Shown one piece after another: positions 1 through 11,092 of a stretch of DNA of 64,000 nt. The translations under genes were made by a program, and so were the position numbers. The notes beneath the pieces were generated by a model that was not told the DNA's origin, searched no databases, and saw nothing but the letters and a program-made list of their open reading frames with translations. This DNA comes from Synchiropus splendidus (lineage: Eukaryota > Chordata > Actinopteri > Syngnathiformes > Callionymidae): assembly GCF_027744825.2 (NCBI RefSeq), contig NC_071340.1, forward strand, positions 565,501-629,500. Direction: 5' to 3'. How positions within the stretch are numbered: the first letter of the stretch is position 1; every line of letters starts with the position of its first letter.

Positions 1-48
1 ATCTCAGGCTGAAAAGCGTTTTTACGCATTGTGCCATAACTTTTCAGG

Positions 49-56
49 GAAGCTTC
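49..56. other. 8-bp palindrome GAAGCTTC with HindIII core, once per monomer
   Basis: GAAGCTTC is a perfect palindrome when position 49 is G (types A, B, D, F, J, K, L, M). Types C, E, G and H carry A49, which breaks only the outer pair and keeps the HindIII core. The position thus alternates between two states along the array. No protein-binding function can be assigned. Confidence 0.8.
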
Positions 57-87
57 AGAACATGAAATTTTAACCTCCCACTATAGC

Positions 88-102
88 AGAAAGGGTCTTT
101 CT
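88..102. other. Inverted repeat AGAAAG-GGT-CTTTCT, once per monomer
   Basis: A 6-bp stem with a 3-base loop sits at monomer positions 88-102. The type E substitution G94T falls in the loop and leaves the stem intact. The one stem-breaking change I noticed is T102A in the monomer at 57150-57337 (base 57251). The hairpin could form in single-stranded or negatively supercoiled DNA. Dyad symmetry is common in centromeric satellites that lack a CENP-B box, but a function here is inferred only. Confidence 0.75.
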
Positions 103-132
103 AGTAGGTGCACATCAAATCTAAGCTCTCTG

Positions 133-160
133 AAGTGTTTTTCGAAAGTTATCAACACTT
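133..160. other. Inverted repeat AAGTGTT / AACACTT with 14-base loop, once per monomer
   Basis: The 7-bp arms are at positions 133-139 and 154-160. The loop (140-153) contains a second small dyad centred on the variable base 144: TTTCGAAA in type A (a perfect 8-bp palindrome), TTTCCAAA in C, D and G, and TTTTCAAAA in B and H. The T153 change in type E also lies in the loop, next to the right arm. One arm-breaking change is seen, G135C at base 35667. The diagnostic bases 144 and 153 therefore fall in the loop and the arms are nearly invariant. Confidence 0.75.
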
Positions 161-171
161 TTATGTTTGGC

Positions 172-181
172 GTTCCGAAAC
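172..181. other. Near-palindrome GTTCCGAAAC; perfect GTTCCGGAAC in Dg monomers
   Basis: This 10-bp element is one base from a perfect palindrome in most monomers. Six monomers carry A178G, giving the perfect form GTTCCGGAAC. They are the Dg units starting at 7521, 15605, 20493, 25193, 30081 and 31585. The same element is hit by the shared G172 deletion in three monomers, by G172T plus C175T at 41547-41734 and 45870-46057, and by C176T at 23313-23500 and 34781-34968. Confidence 0.75.
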
Positions 182-3100
182 CCACCTTATCTCAGGCTGA
201 AAAGCGTTTTTGTGCATTGTGCCATAACTTTTCAGGAAAGCTTCAGAACATGAAATTTTAACCTCCCACTATAGCAGAAAGGGTCTTTCTAGTAGTTGCA
301 CATCAAATCTAAACTGTCTGAAGTGTTTTTCCAAAGTTATCAACACTTTTATGTTTGGCGTTCCGAAACCCACCTTATCTCAGGCTGAAAAGCGTTTTTG
401 TGCATTGTGCCATAACTTTTCAGGGAAGCTTCAGAACATGAAATTTTAACCTCCCACTATAGCAGAAAGGGTCTTTCTAGTAGGTGCACATCAAATCTAA
501 GCTGTCTGAAGTGTTTTTCAAAAGTTATCAACACTTTTATGTTTGGCGTTCCGAAACCCACCTTATCTCAGGCTGAAAAGCGTTTTTGTGCATTGTGCCA
601 TAACTTTTCAGGAAAGCTTCAGAACATGAAATTTTAACCTCCCACTATAGCAGAAAGGGTCTTTCTAGTAGTTGCACATCAAATCTAAACTGTCTGAAGT
701 GTTTTTCCAAAGTTATCAACACTTTTATGTTTGGCGTTCCGAAACCCACCTTATCTCAGGCTGAAAAGCGTTTTTACGCATTGTGCCATAACTTTTCAGG
801 GAAGCTTCAGAACATGAAATTTTAACCTCCCACTATAGCAGAAAGGGTCTTTCTAGTAGGTGCACATCAAATCTAAGCTCTCTGAAGTGTTTTTCCAAAG
901 TTATCAACACTTTTATGTTTGGCGTTCCGAAACCCACCTTATCTCAGGCTGAAAAGCGTTTTTGTGCATTGTGCCATAACTTTTCAGGAAAGCTTCAGAA
1001 CATGAAATTTTAACCTCCCACTATAGCAGAAAGGGTCTTTCTAGTAGTTGCACATCAAATCTAAACTGTCTGAAGTGTTTTTCCAAAGTTATCAACACTT
1101 TTATGTTTGGCGTTCCGAAACCCACCTTATCTCAGGCTGAAAAGCGTTTTTGTGCATTGTGCCATAACTTTTCAGGGAAGCTTCAGAACATGAAATTTTA
1201 ACCTCCCACTATAGCAGAAAGGGTCTTTCTAGTAGTTGCACATCAAATCTAAGCTGTCTGAAGTGTTTTTCAAAAGTTATCAACACTTTTATGTTTGGCG
1301 TTCCGAAACCCACCTTATCTCAGGCTGAAAAGCGTTTTTGTGCATTGTGCCATAACTTTTCAGGAAAGCTTCAGAACATGAAATTTTAACCTCCCACTAT
1401 AGCAGAAAGGGTCTTTCTAGTAGTTGCACATCAAATCTAAACTGTCTGAAGTGTTTTTCCAAAGTTATCAACACTTTTATGTTTGGCGTTCCGAAACCCA
1501 CCTTATCTCAGGCTGAAAAGCGTTTTTACGCATTGTGCCATAACTTTTCAGGGAAGCTTCAGAACATGAAATTTTAAGCTCCCACTATAGCAGAAAGGGT
1601 CTTTCTAGTAGGTGCACATCAAATCTAAGCTCTCTGAAGTGTTTTTCGAAAGTTATCAACACTTTTATGTTTGGCGTTCCGAAACCCACCTTATCTCAGG
1701 CTGAAAAGCGTTTTTGTGCATTGTGCCATAACTTTTCAGGGAAGCTTCAGAACATGAAATTTTAACCTCCCACTATAGCAGAAAGGGTCTTTCTAGTAGT
1801 TGCACATCAAATCTAAACTGTCTGAAGTGTTTTTCCAAAGTTATCAACACTTTTATGTTTGGCGTTCCGAAACCCACCTTATCTCAGGCTGAAAAGCGTT
1901 TTTGTGCATTGTGCCATAACTTTTCAGGGAAGCTTCAGAACATGAAATTTTAACCTCCCACTATAGCAGAAAGGGTCTTTCTAGTAGTTGCACATCAAAT
2001 CTCAACTGTCTGAAGTGTTTTTCCAAAGTTATCAACACTTTTATGTTTGGCGTTCCGAAACCCACCTTATCTCAGGCTGAAAAGCGTTTTTGTGCATTGT
2101 GCCATAACTTTTCAGGGAAGCTTCAGAACATGAAATTTTAACCTCCCACTATAGCAGAAAGGGTCTTTCTAGTAGTTGCACATCAAATCTAAGCTGTCTG
2201 AAGTGTTTTTCAAAAGTTATCAACACTTTTATGTTTGGCGTTCCGAAACCCACCTTATCTCAGGCTGAAAAGCGTTTTTACGCATTGTGCCATAACTTTT
2301 CAGGGAAGCTTCAGAACATGAAATTTTAACCTCCCACTATAGCAGAAAGGGTCTTTCTAGTAGGTGCACATCAAATCTAAGCTCTCTGAAGTGTTTTTCG
2401 AAAGTTATCAACACTTTTATGTTTGGCGTTCCGAAACCCACCTTATCTCAGGCTGAAAAGCATTTTTGTGCATTGTGCCATAACTTTTCAGGGAAGCTTC
2501 AGAACATGAAATTTTAACCTCCCACTATAGCAGAAAGGGTCTTTCTAGTAGTTGCACATCAAATCTAAACTGTCTGAAGTGTTTTTCCAAAGTTATCAAC
2601 ACTTTTATGTTTGGCGTTCCGAAACCCACCTTATCTCAGGCTGAAAAGCGTTTTTGTGCATTGTGCCATAACTTTTCAGGGAAGCTTCAGAACATGAAAT
2701 TTTAACCTCCCACTATAGCAGAAAGGGTCTTTCTAGTAGTTGCACATCAAATCTAAGCTGTCTGAAGTGTTTTTCAAAAGTTATCAACACTTTTATGTTT
2801 GGCGTTCCGAAACCCACCTTATCTCAGGCTGAAAAGCGTTTTTGTGCATTGTGCCATAACTTTTCAGGAAAGCTTCAGAACATGAAATTTTAACCTCCCA
2901 CTATAGCAGAAAGGGTCTTTCTAGTAGTTGCACATCAAATCTAAACTGTCTGAAGTGTTTTTCCAAAGTTATCAACACTTTTATGTTTGGCGTTCCGAAA
3001 CCCACCTTATCTCAGGCTGAAAAGCGTTTTTGTGCATTGTGCCATAACTTTTCAGGGAAGCTTCAGAACATGAAATTTTAACCTCCCACTATAGCAGAAA

Positions 3101-4512
3101 GGGTCTTTCTAGTAGTTGCACATCAAATCTAAGCTGTCTGAAGTGTTTTTCAAAAGTTATCAACACTTTTATGTTTGGCGTTCCGAAACCCACCTTATCT
3201 CAGGCTGAAAAGCGTTTTTGTGCATTGTGCCATAACTTTTCAGGAAAGCTTCAGAACATGAAATTTTAACCTCCCACTATAGCAGAAAGGGTCTTTCTAG
3301 TAGTTGCACATCAAATCTAAACTGTCTGAAGTGTTTTTCCAAAGTTATCAACACTTTTATGTTTGGCGTTCCGAAACCCACCTTATCTCAGGCTGAAAAG
3401 CGTTTTTGTGCATTGTGCCATAACTTTTCAGGAAAGCTTCAGAACATGAAATTTTAACCTCCCACTATAGCAGAAAGTGTCTTTCTAGTAGTTGCACATC
3501 AAATCTAAACTGTCTGAAGTGTTTTTCCAAAGTTATTAACACTTTTATGTTTGGCGTTCCGAAACCCACCTTATCTCAGGCTGAAAAACGTTTTTGTGCA
3601 TTGTGCCATAACTTTTCAGGGAAGCTTCAGAACATGAAATTTTAACCTCCCACTATAGCAGAAAGGGTCTTTCTAGTAGTTGCACATCAAATCTAAACTG
3701 TCTGAAGTGTTTTTCCAAAGTTATCAACACTTTTATGTTTGGCGTTCCGAAACCCACCTTATCTCAGGCTGAAAAGCGTTTTTACGCATTGTGCCATAAC
3801 TTTTCAGGGAAGCTTCAGAACATGAAATTTTAACCTCCCACGATAGCAGAAAGGGTCTTTCTAGTAGGTGCACATCAAATCTAAGCTCTCTGAAGTGTTT
3901 TTCGAAAGTTATCAACACTTTTATGTTTGGCGTTCCGAAACCCACCTTATCTCAGGCTGAAAAGCGTTTTTGTGCATTGTGCCATAACTTTTCAGGGAAG
4001 CTTCAGAACATGAAATTTTAACCTCCCACTATAGCAGAAAGGGTCTTTCTAGTAGTTGCACATCAAATCTAAGCTGTCTGAAGTGTTTTTCAAAAGTTAT
4101 CAACACTTTTATGTTTGGCGTTCCGAAACCCACCTTATCTCAGGCTGAAAAGCGTTTTTACGCATTGTGCCATAACTTTTCAGGGAAGCTTCAGAACATG
4201 AAATTTTAACCTCCCACTATAGCAGAAAGGGTCTTTCTAGTAGTTGCACATCAAATCTAAGCTGTCTGAAGTGTTTTTCAAAAGTTATCAACACTTTTAT
4301 GTTTGGCGTTCCGAAACCCACCTTATCTCAGGCTGAAAAGCGTTTTTGTGCATTGTGCCATAACTTTTCAGGAAAGCTTCAGAACATGAAATTTTAACCT
4401 CCCACTATAGCAGAAAGGGTCTTTCTAGTAGTTGCACATCAAATCTAAACTGTCTGAAGTGTTTTTCCAAAGTTATCAACACTTTTATGTTTGGCGTTCC
4501 GAAACCCACCTT

Positions 4513-7500
4513 ATCTCAGGCTGAAAAGCGTTTTTGTGCATTGTGCCATAACTTTTCAGGAAAGCTTCAGAACATGAAATTTTAACCTCCCACTATAGCA
4601 GAAAGGGTCTTTCTAGTAGTTGCACATCAAATCTAAGCTGTCTGAAGTGTTTTTCAAAAGTTATCAACACTTTTATGTTTGGCGTTCCGAAACCCACCTT
4701 ATCTCAGGCTGAAAAGCGTTTTTGTGCATTGTGCCATAACTTTTCAGGAAAGCTTCAGAACATGAAATTTTAACCTCCCACTATAGCAGAAAGGGTCTTT
4801 CTAGTAGTTGCACATCAAATCTAAACTGTCTGAAGTGTTTTTCCAAAGTTATCAACACTTTTATGTTTGGCGTTCCGAAACCCACCTTATCTCAGGCTGA
4901 AAAGCGTTTTTACGCATTGTGCCATAACTTTTCAGGGAAGCTTCAGAACATGAAATTTTAACCTCCCACTATAGCAGAAAGGGTCTTTCTAGTAGGTGCA
5001 CATCAAATCTAAGCTCTCTGAAGTGTTTTTCCAAAGTTATCAACACTTTTATGTTTGGCGTTCCGAAACCCACCTTATCTCAGGCTGAAAAGCGTTTTTG
5101 TGCATTGTGCCATAACTTTTCAGGAAAGCTTCAGAACATGAAATTTTAACCTCCCACTATAGCAGAAAGGGTCTTTCTAGTAGTTGCACATCAAATCTAA
5201 ACTGTCTGAAGTGTTTTTCCAAAGTTATCAACACTTTTATGTTTGGCGTTCCGAAACCCACCTTATCTCAGGCTGAAAAGCGTTTTTGTGCATTGTGCCA
5301 TAACTTTTCAGGGAAGCTTCAGAACATGAAATTTTAACCTCCCACTATAGCAGAAAGGGTCTTTCTAGTAGTTGCACATCAAATCTAAGCTGTCTGAAGT
5401 GTTTTTCAAAAGTTATCAACACTTTTATGTTTGGCGTTCCGAAACCCACCTTATCTCAGGCTGAAAAGCGTTTTTGTGCATTGTGCCATAACTTTTCAGG
5501 AAAGCTTCAGAACATGAAATTTTAACCTCCCACTATAGCAGAAAGGGTCTTTCTAGTAGTTGCACATCAAATCTAAACTGTCTGAAGTGTTTTTCCAAAG
5601 TTATCAACACTTTTATGTTTGGCGTTCCGAAACCCACCTTATCTCAGGCTGAAAAGCGTTTTTACGCATTGTGCCATAACTTTTCAGGGAAGCTTCAGAA
5701 CATGAAATTTTAACCTCCCACTATAGCAGAAAGGGTCTTTCTAGTAGGTGCACATCAAATCTAAGCTCTCTGAAGTGTTTTTCGAAAGTTATCAACACTT
5801 TTATGTTTGGCGTTCCGAAACCCACCTTATCTCAGGCTGAAAAGCGTTTTTGTGCATTGTGCCATAACTTTTCAGGGAAGCTTCAGAACATGAAATTTTA
5901 ACTTCCCACTATAGCAGAAAGGGTCTTTCTAGTAGTTGCACATCAAATCTAAGCTGTCTGAAGTGTTTTTCAAAAGTTATCAACACTTTTATGTTTGGCG
6001 TTCCGAAACCCACCTTATCTCAGGCTGAAAAGCGTTTTTGTGCATTGTGCCATAACTTTTCAGGAAAGCTTCAGAACATGAAATTTTAACCTCCCACTAT
6101 AGCAGAAAGGGTCTTTCTAGTAGTTGCACATCAAATCTAAGCTCTCTGAAGTGTTTTTCCAAAGTTATCAACACTTTTATGTTTGGCGTTCCGAAACCCA
6201 CCTTATCTCAGGCTGAAAAGCGTTTTTGTGCATTGTGCCATAACTTTTCAGGAAAGCTTCAGAACATGAAATTTTAACCTCCCACTATAGCAGAAAGGGT
6301 CTTTCTAGTAGTTGCACATCAAATCTAAACTGTCTGAAGTGTTTTTCAAAAGTTATCAACACTTTTATGTTTGGCGTTCCGAAACCCACCTTATCTCAGG
6401 CTGAAAAGCGTTTTTACGCATTGTGCCATAACTTTTCAGGGAAGCTTCAGAACATGAAATTTTAACCTCCCACTATAGCAGAAAGGGTCTTTCTAGTAGG
6501 TGCACATCAAATCTAAGCTCTCTGAAGTGTTTTTCGAAAGTTATCAACACTTTTATGTTTGGCGTTCCGAAACCCACATTATCTCAGGCTGAAAAGCGTT
6601 TTTGTGCATTGTGCCATAACTTTTCAGGAAAGCTTCAGAACATGAAATTTTAACCTCCCACTATAGCAGAAAGTGTCTTTCTAGTAGTTGCACATCAAAT
6701 CTAAACTGTCTGAAGTGTTTTTCCAAAGTTATTAACACTTTTATGTTTGGCGTTCCGAAACCCACCTTATCTCAGGCTGAAAAACGTTTTTGTGCATTGT
6801 GCCATAACTTTTCAGGGAAGCTTCAGAACATGAAATTTTAACCTCCCACTATAGCAGAAAGGGTCTTTCTAGTAGTTGCACATCAAATCTAAACTGTCTG
6901 AAGTGTTTTTCCAAAGTTATCAACACTTTTATGTTTGGCGTTCCGAAACCCACCTTATCTCAGGCTGAAAAGCGTTTTTACGCATTGTGCCATAACTTTT
7001 CAGGGAAGCTTCAGAACATGAAATTTTAACCTCCCACTATAGCAGAAAGGGTCTTTCTAGTAGGTGCACATCAAATCTAAGCTCTCTGAAGTGTTTTTCG
7101 AAAGTTATCAACACTTTTATGTTTGGCGTTCCGAAACCCACCTTATCTCAGGCTGAAAAGCGTTTTTGTGCATTGTGCCATAACTTTTCAGGGAAGCTTC
7201 AGAACATGAAATTTTAACCTCCCACTATAGCAGAAAGGGTCTTTCTAGTAGTTGCACATCAAATCTAAACTGTCTGAAGTGTTTTTCCAAAGTTATCAAC
7301 ACTTTTATGTTTGGCGTTCCGAAACCCACCTTATCTCAGGCTGAAAAGCGTTTTTGTGCATTGTGCCATAACTTTTCAGGGAAGCTTCAGAACATGAAAT
7401 TTTAACCTCCCACGATAGCAGAAAGGGTCTTTCTAGTAGGTGCACATCAAATCTAAGCTCTCTGAAGTGTTTTTCGAAAGTTATCAACACTTTTATGTTT

Positions 7501-10500
7501 GGCGTTCCGAAACCCACCTTATCTCAGGCTGAAAAGCGTTTTTGTGCATTGTGCCATAACTTTTCAGGGAAGCTTCAGAACATGAAATTTTAACCTCCCA
7601 CTATAGCAGAAAGGGTCTTTCTAGTAGTTGCACATCAAATCTAAACTGTCTGAAGTGTTTTTCCAAAGTTATCAACACTTTTATGTTTGGCGTTCCGGAA
7701 CCCACCTTATCTCAGGCTGAAAAGCGTTTTTGTGCATTGTGCCATAACTTTTCAGGGAAGCTTCAGAACATGAAATTTTAACCTCCCACTATAGCAGAAA
7801 GGGTCTTTCTAGTAGTTGCACATCAAATCTAAACTGTCTGAAGTGTTTTTCCAAAGTTATCAACACTTTTATGTTTGGCGTTCCGAAACCCACCTTATCT
7901 CAGGCTGAAAAGCGTTTTTACGCATTGTGCCATAACTTTTCAGGGAAGCTTCAGAACATGAAATTTTAACCTCCCACTATAGCAGAAAGGGTCTTTCTAG
8001 TAGGTGCACATCAAATCTAAGCTCACTGAAGTGTTTTTCGAAAGTTATCAACACTTTTATGTTTGGCGTTCCGAAACCCACCTTATCTCAGGCTGAAAAG
8101 CGTTTTTGTGCATTGTGCCATAACTTTTCAGGGAAGCTTCAGAACATGAAATTTTAACCTCCCACTATAGCAGAAAGGGTCTTTCTAGTAGTTGCACATC
8201 AAATCTAAGCTGTCTGAAGTGTTTTTCAAAAGTTATCAACACTTTTATGTTTGGCGTTCCGAAACCCACCTTATCTCAGGCTGAAAAGCGTTTTTGTGCA
8301 TTGTGCCATAACTTTTCAGGAAAGCTTCAGAACATGAAATTTTAACCTCCCACTATAGCAGAAAGGGTCTTTCTAGTAGTTGCACATCAAATCTAAACTG
8401 TCTGAAGTGTTTTTCCAAAGTTATCAACACTTTTATGTTTGGCGTTCCGAAACCCACCTTATCTCAGGCTGAAAAGCGTTTTTGTGCATTGTGCCATAAC
8501 TTTTCAGGGAAGCTTCAGAACATGAAATTTTAACCTCCCACTATAGCAGAAAGGGTCTTTCTAGTAGTTGCACATCAAATCTAAGCTGTCTGAAGTGTTT
8601 TTCAAAAGTTATCAACACTTTTATGTTTGGCGTTCCGAAACCCACCTTATCTCAGGCTGAAAAGCGTTTTTGTGCATTGTGCCATAACTTTTCAGGAAAG
8701 CTTCAGAACATGAAATTTTAACCTCCCACTATAGCAGAAAGGGTCTTTCTAGTAGGTGCACATCAAATCTAAGCTCTCTGAAGTGTTTTTCGAAAGTTAT
8801 CAACACTTTTATGTTTGGCGTTCCGAAACCCACCTTATCTCAGGCTGAAAAGCGTTTTTGTGCATTGTGCCATAACTTTTCAGGAAAGCTTCAGAACATG
8901 AAATTTTAACCTCCCACTATAGCAGAAAGTGTCTTTCTAGTAGTTGCACATCAAATCTAAACTGTCTGAAGTGTTTTTCCAAAGTTATTAACACTTTTAT
9001 GTTTGGCGTTCCGAAACCCACCTTATCTCAGGCTGAAAAACGTTTTTGTGCATTGTGCCATAACTTTTCAGGGAAGCTTCAGAACATGAAATTTTAACCT
9101 CCCACTATAGCAGAAAGGGTCTTTCTAGTAGTTGCACATCAAATCTAAACTGTCTGAAGTGTTTTTCCAAAGTTATCAACACTTTTATGTTTGGCGTTCC
9201 GAAACCCACCTTATCTCAGGCTGAAAAGCGTTTTTACGCATTGTGCCATAACTTTTCAGGGAAGCTTCAGAACATGAAATTTTAACCTCCCACTATAGCA
9301 GAAAGGGTCTTTCTAGTAGGTGCACATCAAATCTAAGCTCTCTGAAGTGTTTTTCGAAAGTTATCAACACTTTTATGTTTGGCGTTCCGAAACCCACCTT
9401 ATCTCAGGCTGAAAAGCGTTTTTGTGCATTGTGCCATAACTTTTCAGGGAAGCTTCAGAACATGAAATTTTAACCTCCCACTATAGCAGAAAGGGTCTTT
9501 CTAGTAGTTGCACATCAAATCTAAACTGTCTGAAGTGTTTTTCCAAAGTTATCAACACTTTTATGTTTGGCGTTCCGAAACCCACCTTATCTCAGGCTGA
9601 AAAGCGTTTTTGTGCATTGTGCCATAACTTTTCAGGGAAGCTTCAGAACATAAAATTTTAACCTCCCACTATAGCAGAAAGGGTCTTTCTAGTAGTTGCA
9701 CATCAAATCTAAGCTCTCTGAAGTGTTTTTCAAAAGTTATCAACACTTTTATGTTTGGCGTTCCGAAACCCACCTTATCTCAGGCTGAAAAGCGTTTTTA
9801 CGCATTGTGCCATAACTTTTCAGGGAAGCTTCAGAACATGAAATTTTAACCTCCCACTATAGCAGAAAGGGTCTTTCTAGTAGGTGCACATCAAATCTAA
9901 GCTCTCTGAAGTGTTTTTCGAAAGTTATCAACACTTTTATGTTTGGCGTTCCGAAACCCACCTTATCTCAGGCTGAAAAGCGTTTTTGTGCATTGTGCCA
10001 TAACTTTTCAGGGAAGCTTCAGAACATGAAATTTTAACTTCCCACTATAGCAGAAAGGGTCTTTCTAGTAGTTGCACATCAAATCTAAGCTGTCTGAAGT
10101 GTTTTTCAAAAGTTATCAACACTTTTATGTTTGGCGTTCCGAAACCCACCTTATCTCAGGCTGAAAAGCGTTTTTGTGCATTGTGCCATAACTTTTCAGG
10201 AAAGCTTCAGAACATGAAATTTTAACCTCCCACTATAGCAGAAAGGGTCTTTCTAGTAGTTGCACATCAAATCTAAGCTCTCTGAAGTGTTTTTCCAAAG
10301 TTATCAACACTTTTATGTTTGGCGTTCCGAAACCCACCTTATCTCAGGCTGAAAAGCGTTTTTGTGCATTGTGCCATAACTTTTCAGGAAAGCTTCAGAA
10401 CATGAAATTTTAACCTCCCACTATAGCAGAAAGGGTCTTTCTAGTAGTTGCACATCAAATCTAAACTGTCTGAAGTGTTTTTCAAAAGTTATCAACACTT

Positions 10501-11092
10501 TTATGTTTGGCGTTCCGAAACCCACCTTATCTCAGGCTGAAAAGCGTTTTTACGCATTGTGCCATAACTTTTCAGGGAAGCTTCAGAACATGAAATTTTA
10601 ACCTCCCACTATAGCAGAAAGGGTCTTTCTAGTAGGTGCACATCAAATCTAAGCTCTCTGAAGTGTTTTTCGAAAGTTATCAACACTTTTATGTTTGGCG
10701 TTCCGAAACCCACCTTATCTCAGGCTGAAAAGCGTTTTTGTGCATTGTGCCATAACTTTTCAGGAAAGCTTCAGAACATGAAATTTTAACCTCCCACTAT
10801 AGCAGAAAGTGTCTTTCTAGTAGTTGCACATCAAATCTAAACTGTCTGAAGTGTTTTTCCAAAGTTATTAACACTTTTATGTTTGGCGTTCCGAAACCCA
10901 CCTTATCTCAGGCTGAAAAACGTTTTTGTGCATTGTGCCATAACTTTTCAGGGAAGCTTCAGAACATGAAATTTTAACCTCCCACTATAGCAGAAAGGGT
11001 CTTTCTAGTAGTTGCACATCAAATCTAAACTGTCTGAAGTGTTTTTCCAAAGTTATCAACACTTTTATGTTTGGCGTTCCGAAACCCACCTT
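4513..11092. repeat. 6.58-kb higher-order block, copy 1 (monomers 25-59)
   Basis: Type order: b-C-a1-C-B-C-A-B7-G-H-A-E-F-A-D-Jg-Dg-D-I-B-C-B-a2-E-F-A-D-K-A-B7-G-H-A-E-F. The same 35 types in the same order occur at 12597-19176, an offset of 8,084 bp (43 monomers). Rare changes are shared too: C186A just before the E unit at 6581, G178 at 7698, A129 at 8025 and A64 at 9652. This is a true segmental duplication within the array and not a chance run of types. It contains the 13-monomer order at 4889-7332 and six-mer modules at 5641-6768 and 9777-10904. Confidence 0.9.
7333..8084. repeat. Jg-Dg-D-I cassette (four monomers, 752 bp), first of six
   Basis: A G82 monomer with GT or AA at 24-25 is followed by Dg (G178), D and I (A129). 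The cassette recurs at 15417-16168, 20305-21056, 25005-25756, 29893-30644 and 31397-32148. The first two carry GT24-25 in the G82 unit; the other four carry AA24-25. All six Dg units in the window sit inside this cassette. G82 with AC24-25 (type J) belongs to a different context, always after F. Confidence 0.87.

Larger units (their letters stand above)
1..188. repeat. Reference monomer (type A), coordinate frame for all units
   Basis: This first full unit is used here for numbering positions 1-188. It carries AC at 24-25, G49, T82, G94, G108, G125, C128 and G144. It has five CpG sites (17-18, 25-26, 143-144, 171-172, 176-177), while the commonest non-A types keep three. A/T tracts lie at 12-15, 19-23, 41-44, 65-71, 138-142 and 159-162. 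A HindIII site, AAGCTT at 50-55, recurs in the monomers I read, so HindIII would be expected to release a 188-bp ladder. The choice of position 1 is arbitrary because no array edge is present. Confidence 0.95.
1..4512. repeat. Array block, monomers 1-24: tetramer-rich mix
   Basis: Type order: A-C-B(G108)-C, a1-C-B-C, A(G74)-D-Dc-B, A-D(A18)-B-C, B-C-E-F-J-B, B(AC24-25)-C. The first eight monomers are two A-C-B-C tetramers (752 bp each). Units 9-11 are the A(G74)-D-Dc cassette that recurs four more times downstream. The E unit at 3385 is the only E in the window preceded by a C unit rather than an A-class unit, which suggests a recombination junction near 3384/3385. Confidence 0.85.

Noticed and set aside
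150..158. TTATCAACA in every monomer resembles a bacterial DnaA box, suggesting iterons or an origin
   Set aside because: It differs from the TTATCCACA consensus at one base, and hundreds of copies at 188-bp spacing with no replication genes or GC-skew feature fit a satellite, not a bacterial origin.
88..165. Homology to primate alpha satellite (similar GTGTTT-CAAAA stretch)
   Set aside because: The likeness is limited to a short AT-rich stretch, the period is 188 rather than about 171 bp, and no extended alignment is visible.
138..181. CENP-B box
   Set aside because: TTCG occurs at 141-144 in type A, and on the minus strand in the 172-181 element, but the downstream A and CGGG core needed for the CENP-B box is absent in both.
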